Assembly (NCBI GenBank): GCA_037389465.1
Contig: JAZARR010000179.1
Location: 702,501 to 766,500 of the forward strand
Direction of reading: 5' to 3'
DNA from: Baylisascaris procyonis
Taxonomy: Eukaryota > Nematoda > Chromadorea > Rhabditida > Ascarididae
DNA: 64,000 nt
Below, one piece after another: positions 1 through 12,000 of this stretch; the first letter of the stretch is position 1, and every line of letters starts with the position of its first letter. Under the pieces are notes generated by a model that did no database searches, was not told where the DNA came from, and was given only the letters and a program-made list of their open reading frames with translations. The position numbers were made by a program, and so were the translations under genes.

Positions 1-3000
1 AATTTGCCTATGAAATTTGACATGATTGAGATACTCACTATTCTCTCATTACAGCATTGACCCATTTTTAATTTACTCAACTTATTTATGTATAGTTCAA
101 CGACTTTAGATCACCTTTGTGTTTATTTAAAAACTTATTGTAGAATCTAACCAACCAATTTCATAAAGAGCTAGCAAAAAGCGAATACAAAATACTACCC
201 TCATGTTTTAATTAATCCGACCACATCTATAAGTCATCAGCAAAATCCACATTGTTCTATGATTCGACTGAAGCTAAATGCATGCAAGTTTTCTGCGCCT
301 TCAGATGCACATAACTTTTTTTTCGAATTTGGTGATTCTAGATGTGATATGGCATAGGAAATGGCTTTGTCCTGCTTATAACTATTACATGGGTCAGCAT
401 TACTAACCGTAGGTTCAATCACCGCCTATTTAAATGCCAGCCAGGCAGATAGACATATACATACATACATACGTGCAGATAAAACGTTGCCATAACGTAT
501 TTTTAACCACAATTTTCCAAAATTATAGCCCACGACTATGAGCGGTCGAATAGGTAAAAAAATGAAGCCATTATTACATAGGTTTTTCACTTGGTTGGCA
601 GCTTATAAAGCTGATTGGTCAGCTTTTAAGTGGAATACAAAAGAAACTATCATGTAAGCTTCTTGGCATGCTTTTTCATGTATTTTTTCTTTTAATACAC
701 TTTTCAAGCGTGAATTTCAAAGGCGCACTATTTCATACCTAAATATATGCGTATGCGCATATGCATATATCTATACGTATCTCTGCTCATCCAGTAGTTT
801 CAATTAGATAACCCTACTGCCTCTTCGAAATGAAATTGATGTGGTAAGCATCGTTTGATGGACAACGAAAACTTTCTACGCAGGTGGAAATCGACCTGCG
901 ACTTTTCATTTACCAAGCGAATGCTCTATGAAATTAACTTTTCAAATGACAATTTTCAGATAATATCGAATATTTATTATCTATCATTTATACAAAATGA
1001 AAGATGTGTGTTTACGTTAGCAATTTATGGTCTCAATAATAAGCATAATCTTAGCATTTTATTTTATCTCAGCGTTAGAGATATTTTTCCTATCGTTCTA
1101 GCGATGAATACAACCAAATAGGCGTTAATAAATACACAATCATAATACATAAATATACTAACATAGTCATCAAATTAATTGACTATACGCATCACAACCC
1201 AATCGAGTTATGATGCAAAATGGAAGAAATTGGCGATCTTGAAATCCACCATAACTTCCATCCTCAACTAAACATAAACATCAATTATCAGTCACCCATT
1301 TGCTGAGCTAAGCGACCATATTTGGCTAATATTTCAACTGGATGCTGGCTCTAAAGACAATATGCCTACTAGCAATATATGATAAAACAAATGGGTGATG
1401 GTCACTGCCTAGCGTCACAAAGTTGATGACGGCCGCACGCACAAGGACAGAGAATAACAATAAATATGATGCAAAATGGAACTCCTCTGATGAGGCAAAG
1501 AACGAACTGATTTAATTCTACGGCGAAAAATCTTTTGATCTCGGAGATAACATGTTTGCTCTTCAAAAATGTACCAACATCAAAAACAAGAATGTTTGAG
1601 AGTGAGGATGATCAAAGAAAAGGCCGATAGTTATGACAGCCTTAAGACTACTGTCAATACTTCGGTAATTTTGGCAGCTGCATTTCAGCAGGCGCGAAAA
1701 ACAAGTGAAGGTGTAAGGATCAGCTTCTCTTGGCTCGTCTAACAGTCTAGGTCTCCTTGAGGATCCGTACATTCTATTGAGATGCGTTCGAGTAGATCTG
1801 CACCTCTATACGACACAGTGTAGAGGCGAACAGCTTATCATACATATACAGTAAGGCGGCAAACAAGAAGGGACACTATGATAGCTTGAATCGCCGGCAC
1901 GATCGCACAGTCGAACTCTACGCTACTGTCGATCACCTCGTGCACCTCTACGGCCACCTGTAGGATCATTCGGTCTTAAAACCAATCTAGAAGCTGAAAT
2001 GAATACATGAGCACATCAATCCCTTTTATATCCACCTGATTCTGTCAAGCGCTAGCCTTACGATACATGCTGGCCAGTCGTTTGATGTGCCTATATGCTT
2101 TTGGCCTTCTTTGACTTACCTTGCAGGACGTACTATTCCCACTTGATCTATAGCCGATTGCCTACCTTACATAGATGTGTATCGGAGAAGCTGGCACAAT
2201 ATACATTTTTTGCATCTTGGCCACCTAACCACCTAGTCAGATAACTTACAAGCAGAAAAAATAAACTTGTCGAAAAGAGACTTAATAATCCTAATGGTTC
2301 AGCTCCCTGTAAAATCCACAAAATTCTTTTTTTACGAGCTTAAAAAAAAATTTTTTTTTGAAAGCTCCGGCAGCCACGTTCTGCATTGAAAGGAATTATA
2401 GACATTTGAATGTGAAAAAATTGGACATGCATTATGCATCGATTGCTTTTTCATTTTTCACTAATCGCCTAACAACTAAACTAATTTTTTTGTAAATGGT
2501 TTGTGCCAATGCTCTGAAGACATTTAATCGGATTAACGAATATTCGAAGATAATATTTTCTGCTTTTATGATTTGTTGATAATGTTGAAAAATTGTTGTT
2601 AAGAAGCGAGGAATACAATAGTATTTTTAACCCGCTTCTACACGTGTTCGCATTTGAGCGAATGCGAAACAAAACGGCAATCACTCGTGGAGAGAAAGTG
2701 AATTTTTAGGCGCCCTTAAATGGATATAATTCATTTTGAAGTTGACAGCTGGGTGTCATAATGGAGTAAAGATCAGTAGGGGATGCACGTCATATGCACG
2801 AAATTTGCGACTGCATTTTCGACGCTTGTCCCACTGAAGTAAGCGGCCGCATATATATAGCAACACTGGTGCTGCTAACAAAAGAAATTATGCCCACACT
2901 CATCGAAGATGAACGAATGACAGACATGTCGTGAGCATTATTGCTATTGCTACAAATATCGTTTAAAACCGCTGAGCGAAATCATCGTCGATTGCAAATA

Positions 3001-5270
3001 TTTTCTACTTGTCTAGCTCATAATCAATCGGGCCTAATCTCGATGGGAAGGAAAAGAAATTCTTCTGTTCACTTCCTCTTTTGACCTGGAAATCGCTCCT
3101 CGTGTGGCGCCACTCGATTTTCATCAAATGCGACGATTTGATGGAAATTATTTGATAGAAATCTTTGAACATTCAGGGCAGCAGCAAAGATATCTGCAAG
3201 TGAGTCGATGTCGGGAAGTCTACTCCTTTTTCTGAGGCTGCAGCTAGCGGAAGTCCACTCCTTTTCTATGGATCGGGAGTTGCAACCCAAAGTAAGAATG
3301 TCTGACCTTGTCTGAGTTGAAGCCGAAGTCAGCATGTGTTGCCGGAGCTGCTCACCACTGGTGGCAGAAAGACAGACATGCACATACAGAGATGTACAAA
3401 TAGATCATTGCGACTACATGCTTTGAAAAGTTAAATTTCATGGCCACATAAGTATGTAAATGCGACATATGGACCTAAAATAAATGAGTCGCATTTTGCA
3501 AGAATGCGGTGCTTTTTGAAGACGAGACTGTGATATATTCAACGTAAACTTTCTATAGTTGTTTTAATATCATTTTAAAAATGCAACACAGAAGCTAAAT
3601 ACTTTTTTGGCAAGCGTTTCGAGTGCATCTCGTTTATATCTAGCAGTTCGGGAACAATTCACTTCTTAGAAGAAGTCATCCCCCTACAATAAATTTTCTT
3701 CTGAAAGTTTTTTTATTCAGTACTACGAAATATGTATTCGTAAGCTTTATTGTTTGATTTCAATAAGCTGCTTTCAATACAAACAAGACACTATGGCACA
3801 AATCTCCAAAGAGGCATATCACTAGTGCACAAGATTAATTTTCACACAATACAGCAACGATTATTGTACCGAGATTGTCATCTCTTTCGAACTAATCTCT
3901 TCAGTGCTGAAAAATTAGATTTCATCGATTTCATTATGTGATTTTATAAGCACTCGTATTTGAAAATTATTGTCGAAGAAACTATCTAGAAGTAATACAT
4001 ATGAGTAATTTATTTTCACACTGGTTTTGTTTGATTGTGCAAGACTAGATTTTGCAAAAACAAAATGGCACCATCGAAGCAATGCATATGTATGCATTTG
4101 TTTATAAATCTGTGTCTATCTGTCCCTCGAATAGTTTTAGCCCATGAACAACTAAACATAGACTTGTGACACCAAAGCGGACCTTTTACACCATCTTTCG
4201 TGTTGACCCAAGATTCTCGAAGAATGTAGACAGTTAGGCATTTTTATGCCTATGCTCGCATTGTGCAACTTTGAGAATTTCATCTGCATCGCAAGAAGCG
4301 AATATATCAGCAGTAGGAGCAAAACAAAAAATGAATGCCTTACTTCGCATATTCCATCATTAGCTGGCAATTTATGAATCTGATCAATCAGGTGATCGTT
4401 GTCTAAAAAGCGCATGTGTCAGCTTCTTTGGCGCACATGTCCACTCGTTCTTTTGTTCAGTGCTCTTTATCGTCTTCTGACAGCTGTACTGATCGTATAT
4501 TTTAAACGGAGGTGTTACAATTTAGCAGTGCTTCCTCAACTCAATTAGTCGATGCAATTAATGCGCTACCATTTCCTCCCGTTCATAAATTCATTTCGAC
4601 GTTTAGTGAAAACAATACTAAATGAAGGCATATTTCAGAATTGCATAACTAATACTATCATCAAATAACACGTCGAGCTGAGCTACTCATATCTTTGATA
4701 GAACTGTTCAATAAACTTTCCACTATATTTCTTCTTCCACAAAGCTTTGTATCGTTGGCTATTGTAGCGAGCAAAAATGATGCCAAGCCTGAAAAAAAAA
4801 AAAAAGATGCAACAACAAATTCTTTCAAGGCGGTTAAAATTACAGATGAAACACTTTTCTGATGCGATTACATCAATGAAGACCTTATGAATACTCCAAA
4901 ATTTTATTGCAAAATGTGAAAAATTCTCGCCGCTATAAATATTTGCATTTACGATCTATCGTTATGAATATGAAAATACATAAAAAAAAAGCACTTTCGA
5001 TCTTTGTGTAAAATCGTGGCACAATTTAAATAAACCCAAAAGGATATCTCTAGTCGACGGTTGTTCGTTCATCATTTACATTCGTCTTATTTGCAAATAT
5101 TCAATGTACGCACTTTATTTTAGTAGCGGGATTAAATCACAACACTCCAGACAAACAATACGACGATATACGAATTGACAACAACGAGTGCTCACATGAA
5201 TATGTATTTTGTATACTTTTGCGTTGATGTAAAGTTTTGAAATGAAATCGCTGCAAATGCTGCTTATGAA

Positions 5271-5303
5271 ATGATGATGACGACGACAACGACGACGACG
5301 ACG
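5271..5303. repeat. GAC/GATGAC trinucleotide microsatellite
   Basis: An imperfect run of GAT and GAC units followed by GAC repeats. It lies in a stretch without any supported gene. On the minus strand it would read as a run of arginine within a short frame that looks like chance. Confidence 0.7.
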
Positions 5304-7751
5304 GCACCCAATGCCGATGGATTTGTCACAATGCAACAGGCAAAACGTTAATAAAGCGTTACAAAAATATACAAGAGCTTACGAGGATTAACAACTGCAT
5401 AAATACTGAATCGCTGCATAGATATGGCAATCATGTGATATACGCAAGAAAGGAATTCGGGTTGAAATCTGTCGTCGCCGTCTTTGCTCAGAGAATTGCT
5501 ATCTGTATGATCACCACCACAAAGATCTAATATAGGTTTTAGCGGGCCTATAGTGGTGGTTTACCTGAATTTGTTCGTAGCCCGATGAATTCTATACATA
5601 ATAAGTTTGCCCACCTACGGCTCGTAACGTCTAGGGGACCGTCTCCTTTCCCATTGGGAACTGCCGTATCAACGTCGAACATGCTCAGCCACTCATCGTT
5701 CGTTGTGTATAGGACGCGATACTCCGCCTAGCTAGGATGGCTAACGACTCGCGACCGCTCCAAAATTGCAAGACACGTCAAATAATTAAGCAAACGTTAG
5801 CCAAATTGTGAAAAATTAAGCAAACATTAGTAATTTTTACAACAACTTCATGGCGCCGGATGAGGTCGCGTTGTCAGTGGTCACACTACGATTGCGGTGA
5901 AGTAATAGTCAAATAGGTTCAACTATTTGAAACAATAGAACACGTCTTGCTACGATCACTAAAATATGGATTAGGGAACTTCTTATGCGTTGGAGCTACG
6001 AAAAGATTTTTCTACAGTATTTTTTTCAAAAATTCAATCATATCATAGATTTTGATAGACTTCGTGATCTCTCATAAAACACAGAAACTAATGATAGATC
6101 TAATGTATTCTTCGGGTTAGATGAATGTATCACGAGCCCCGAACTAAAGATTCGAGTGACCTAAAGAAATTGATAGTAGTTTAAAATGTTTCACAGCACA
6201 ACGGCAGATACACTCATTATTCGCACAACCTTAGCACTGCAGAGGTAGTTGACTATATATATGCTATTCGTGGCAATTGAATTATGAGCGCGTATAAGCA
6301 TCACTTTATCTTTTTAATTCCATCCTAATATTCGCGATCATAATACTAGTAATGTTTCAACTGGTAAAGATAAACAAGTATAAGCGTCCACAAAGAGAGT
6401 CGATCCGATATGCATTTTTGCACTCTCAATCAAGAACCGTTTCGTGAATACGTGGCCCAAGCACCATCTTCAAAGATTCTTTCCATAATTCGATCAATTC
6501 TATAATAAATGCTGATTTAGGCATAATCAAGCTCGTCAATGATTTCGTTAGGCTGTTGAATCAGTATAGAAACTGCCAAAAAGATCAACAAAAAATATCG
6601 ACTATATTTAGAAATTTTCTCAATTTTAGCTTTAGTACTTCAAAACCTAAAATTGTTGGATAAACAAGTCGACACGCCGCAAACAAACAGCGCACGGCCA
6701 ACGGAATGCTTCTAACTAAAAATCAATTGGCGAAAACATGTGAAAAAAAAATACTAATTGAAATTTTGATACATTATCGATCAAATCGATGATGATTCAG
6801 TAAAGTTGCCCATATGATCTCAGATATACGGATATAACTTCATCGTGATGATCTTTGCGATTCACAGAGTAGAACTAGCTGGTTAGACAGACATGCATAA
6901 TATGAAGTGGTAAAAGATTTGTTTCAAAAAGAAAATAAAATCGCAACAAACTTTCTAGTGAAACATCGGAACTTCGCTATATCGATATCGGATTTGGGAT
7001 TTCAATGCAGCATCGTGAACCATTAGAATTCTGAGATTCTACAATTACGGCTGGTATCTGAATCAAACACTAATTCATTTACAAGAACGTTGATAGTGGA
7101 GATTGTGTTTTCTTATACAACTAATCGCTAGGAGCAATTATCAGCTCGCAACGGAGATCATAATTCATAAAAAGTGCTCTATTGCAGATTTTGCTCAGCA
7201 TAATTCGTCGAATTGATGTTCGTCGAATTTCTGATTAACGAATTGATGCTATAAAAAAATGGCAAAAAAGGCATTATGAACAAGAGTACGGTTCTAGTTG
7301 TAATCCGCCTTTTCATGGACACTTGAACATCACGATGAGGAGATTTATTTGTGCCCTCACCTATCACAAACTATGAAAAATACACAAAATGCGGCATGAA
7401 TTTTTCCATGTCTTCACAATGAAGCTAGCCACCTTTTGAACGCTCGAAACGATGTTGTACTGAGTGTTGAATGTAATTATGAAAGACTGTAACCGCTGCG
7501 GACGTTTAGCGGGAATTCATAAACGCACTAAATGTTCGTCGAACCACTAATCTCTTAACCATAATGATGATCTGCTGTAATAGTCATTGTACGCAGATAA
7601 ACAAATTCGATAGATGGTAAAAAAAATATATGGAAAATGTAATCGTTTTAATATTTTCGAACGAAGAGAGATCATTGTAGAAACGAAATTTGCAGAAAAT
7701 TTGCCGTTTCTTTTGAACTATGAAATTTAACTTGATCTCATAATGTGTCAG

Positions 7752-7788
7752 TAATGTATCAGCAAACTGCTTATTTGCTGACACATTA
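7752..7788. repeat. Hairpin-forming inverted repeat
   Basis: Two 15-nt arms (7,752-7,766 and 7,774-7,788) match in 14 of 15 positions around a 7-nt loop. A third copy of the arm core (TAATGTGTCA) lies directly upstream at 7,741-7,750 in direct orientation. There is no surrounding gene, so the role is unknown. It may be a remnant of a small inverted-repeat element. Confidence 0.6.
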
Positions 7789-8946
7789 CTGCATTCATTC
7801 GCTCGTGCCATCGTGTTGTTTCCATCTTTACGCTATTTGTTGCTATTGCCTATTGAATGCCTATTCTTAAGGATTATTGTTTTGCAAATATTTTACTTCT
7901 TCCTACTGTTCTTCGTTAGATACATTCTGCATGTTTTCTCACTTTCCGGTGTTGAAATAAAATAAAGTAAAAATGCGCTCTAATACAAATGTGCCAAGAC
8001 GTCGCATAGCGGAAACCCCTTAAAAACGTATCAATTAGTCCAATGATGCTTACAGCACTGTTCATTGCAAAATGTAATGCGGTAAAGCGAGGAGGTTTAG
8101 TGCTTTCCACTTTTTCACTCTGTATCTTCATGAACTTTTTTTTTCAAAATTCCGGAAAGTACTCGCTTTCACAGCGTTAAATCCGCTGGTATGGAGAAAA
8201 TTTCTCAGGAGCCATCAAAGCAACTACAGTAAGATTAGGTGATTGCAGCGCACAAAGCAGATGATGTCCTAGAGTGATTTTGCTTTCGAATGTGCAAAGT
8301 TGAAGGTTCAATGCCGATACCTCTCTAGAACATCATAATGCAAGTTTTGCTGTCGAATAGAGAAATGGCAAATGGATCTTTCTGCACCACTAGTTGTATA
8401 ATCGGTCAAATTTATAGAGGTACTTATAAAGGTGATACACTATTGAGTAGTGAAAAAAAAAAACGTTTACTTATGATTTGTTAAAAATTCATGAATTATC
8501 TTGACGTGATAGATTAGGGCAACAAAATGTATAAATCGTGGCAGCTATCTTTATACGCTTTTCAACTTGTTTTCATGTTTCGAATGGAACGTATATGCTC
8601 ATCCGGCAATACATCCTAATATGAGTGCGTTTAATCGTTGCAAATAGAAAAAAAAAAATTGCTGTTAAAAGTTCAAAGCTATTAAAATTTCTATGTTCAC
8701 TTGTATTGGCGAATATTATCACATCTACCACACTTGAAGCGTTTTTTTTTTCTATGAATAAAGAGTTATGATCCCTTTGAACGAACGCTATTTTAGAATT
8801 GAATGAGACGAAACGCCACAATCATAGCAAATGGGCTCTATTGTAAGTCAACTGAGATTTGCATAAATTTGTGCTTGGAAAAGCATTGAGCAAGACGAAT
8901 GTTCTTGTATGTGATAACGGATTAGAGTGATGCAAAAAATTTTGAC

Positions 8947-8954
8947 TATAAATA
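8947..8954 (+). promoter_or_regulatory. Putative TATA box of the C-type lectin gene
   Basis: The sequence TATAAATA lies 67 nt before the lectin start codon at 9,021. That leaves room for a transcription start near 8,977-8,985 and a 5' leader of about 40 nt. No acceptor-like AG with a pyrimidine tract is obvious directly before the ATG, unlike the other genes here, so this message may keep its own promoter-derived 5' end. This is inferred from position only. Confidence 0.45.
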
Positions 8955-9020
8955 CGAAGCTAAGTCATCAATTTCATCAGATTCCAACAAACCTGAGAAA
9001 AAGGGATCGTCGACGCCGCT

Positions 9021-12000
9021 ATGATCTTTTTAGTGATCGTAACACTCAGCCTGTTGATTTCGGGTGCCCAGGGTAAGTGATAGAAAATTTATTTCTAGAT
9101 AGAAGGGGGATTATTTTACTTTTATTTTGCTTCAAAAAAAGCAGAAAAAATTCACTTCATTCGAGGCGATGAACGAGAGCACTCCATCCTCACCTTTGGA
9201 ATGAGATTATTTGCTGGAGTCTATTATGCCAACTATCGCACACCTCTTGTTTGCTTTTCTAGTCGAACATTTAGCATTGCTAAGCGGTTTCCTAGTGTTG
9301 TCGTTTACGCAATGAAATAAGTGAACATTTCAAGTAAATTTCCTAAAACTTTGAATGGGAAAACACGCCAGATGTAGTGGTACGGTATGTGCATTAAAAT
9401 AGCCGTTCATTGAATAATTCGAGAAAGAAACAACAACTGCTTTGTAGCTTTACCACGTTCATGTAAATCTTTAGATATATTTCTTCACCTTGACGCCCTT
9501 TTTCAAATCCGCTCCGCAAAAGTGCCCCTTGACAGTGCCGTAATATTTAGTCCGTTCGATAGTTTCAACCTTGAAACTAATGAAGTTAGAGGCATGAAAT
9601 ACAGTAGTTATAATTTACACTGAATTGATCCACTATAATGTTAATGAGCTTTGAATAAAATTGCAAACTGTTAAGCCAATTTTAAGCTACATTATGTACC
9701 ACCTTGTTGAATGGAAAGCAAGTTAATCTTTCATTTTTTTAAACATCATCCCGATAAGCATGCCAGAGATAATGCTTTAATAATACAGATCAAACTTCAT
9801 GGCCGAAGCTAAAAAAAAAAATGATGTGTACATGCATATTATTTGATCGATTAATTCGCATAATATTTTATTTTGTCTCATTTCGAATTGTTTAGAAATT
9901 GTAACAGATATAGACCTGAAATTGGCTTTTTAATCATAGGATATCCCAAATATGACTTTATAAAATCAAATTTAAGAAAGAGGTGTTTATTTCCTTTATG
10001 GGATATCTTATGAAGGTGTTCTAGGCATCACTAGTTTCACAAATCAGTGTTTTTTTTTTTTTTGAGCATCGCAATCCCAAAACAAAACTGCTAAAGCATT
10101 ATAATTATCGCAAACTTTCCTTTCCATCATATTAGTTCAAGTTTTTACTTAAAGAATTACTTTGTAATTTACAGTATTCGATTGAACTAACGGACTCATG
10201 AATATATAAGCGCATACAAAAAATACCTATGATTGGCTCATTAAAAATGTTAAAATTTATAATGCTACAATAAGCACAAATTTTATGCATTAGCAAACTG
10301 CTCTCGGGAATCGAATTTGAAAATTTACAAACTCTCAAAGAAGCGATGCGTAATTAAAATATTGGTTGGGGGCACAGAAAACCATTCATAAGCATGCCCT
10401 CTAAGATCTGCCGATTTCTGATAGGCATATGATGCCTCAGAGTTTTATTGCACGTGCTTAGCAAAGAGAAAACAATCAGCTAGCATTACCTACCTTGGTA
10501 TATATAAAAAAAGGAACAAGAAGCTGACTCACAAAAATTTGTTGAGTTCTTCGAATATTTCTACTGTGCTGCTGAAGCAAGTTTTTAGGCACAAGTTGTG
10601 ACAAACTAGGAAGTCATATTTGAGCGACAAATTAAACGATCTTGCAGGCGATAGAAAATATTGAAAGATAGTGGGATCCGCTTGCCAGTTTAGAAGCAGA
10701 ACATTTCTAATCACCAAAGCTAGGCGATATTTTTAAATTTTAATAAAATCGTAACTTTTATGGCTTTTAGTACGCTCACAACAAAGAATATGAGAATAGA
10801 TCGAAAGCAATGTTAATTTGAACTTGCTAGGCATATTTATTGCTACTAGTGGATTTATTATTTGCAGGTTGTGCCACAGATGCTGATTGCGGCGTTTTTG
10901 AAACCTGCAATGCTGGCACCCAGCAGTGTGAAGCCAATAATGCTGGTAAGTGATGCATTATAGAGTTGCAGAGTATGGAGCATGAATGTAGATACATTCA
11001 TTGAACGTCAACATCATACGCTTAATGCAGCATCACGGTCTACTAGGATCGATATCAAAGCTATAAAAGATATCCTCTCAATTTCTCTCAACCTACCTTA
11101 AGCCGACCCCTCCCCTCTATTACGTACTTGCCTTTTTGCGACAGCAAATTCTTCATTTAGCCTATTTGCTATTCACTTGGTGGTTCATTGTCACATTTTC
11201 ATGCAAGATAACCTCTTCGATACCAGCTTATTTTTCTTTCAAAACAGTGTCTTTCAGGTTGCCCTGGCGGATGCCCAGCAAACCAGGTCTGCGTAACACC
11301 GAATTGCGTCCCCGCTCCTACACCTGCATTTAAAAGTAAGAGGAATCGTTGATTTTCTTAATACTCCCATACTATACTTTGAAAAGCTTTACTAACTCCT
11401 ACTGGACCATATTCTAGTTTTTCTACCTCTCGACCCCAATGTTATAAGTTAATTTCGATGTAGCACAGGTGATCACGTAATGTCTTATTAGCTCTAAATT
11501 TTTGCCTTCCACTATTAGAAAGTTGTGCCGAATGCATTGATACGGAGCAATTTTGAGAACAATGAAAACAATGAGCACAATTTTATAATAGACTTATTCA
11601 GTTTCACTCAATGAAAAAGTATATTTTCAGTTAGATGCCATTTAAGTAATTTGCTTGTTGTATATATAGTATCGTGTCTAATAATCATTACTATACACAA
11701 TTAAATGGATTTCAGCTTGCAACGGTCCAGCTGACTGCAGCCTATTTGAACAGTGTATTAATGGACTGTGCCAAACTTCAAATGTTGGTTAGTATAAGCA
11801 GTTCATTTGTCACCTTCATTCCTTAACTATCGTCCACAACATCTCCACTCGTTACTCAGTTTTAGTTGATAGAAATAACATTTTTTTAAAGGTTATCATA
11901 ATTATTACGCATATATCATTTCTATGATCTTTCAAATGGCCAATAACAAAATCTACGGTTAAAAAATTTGGAGAATACAGCATGCATTGGAATGATCGTT

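Larger units (their letters stand above)
1..8940. other. No recognisable gene (left flank)
   Basis: I see no run of exons that can be joined and no familiar protein in this stretch. It is mostly AT-rich with short chance frames. Two patches are richer in G+C than their surroundings, about 1,780-2,170 and 5,455-5,760. Their frames are broken by many stops on both strands, so they could be decayed transposon or gene remnants. There is a short GAC-repeat at 5,271-5,303 and a hairpin at 7,752-7,788. A small minus-strand frame at 3,069-3,383 contains a repeated 17-18 nt segment but has no family resemblance I can name. Confidence 0.5.
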
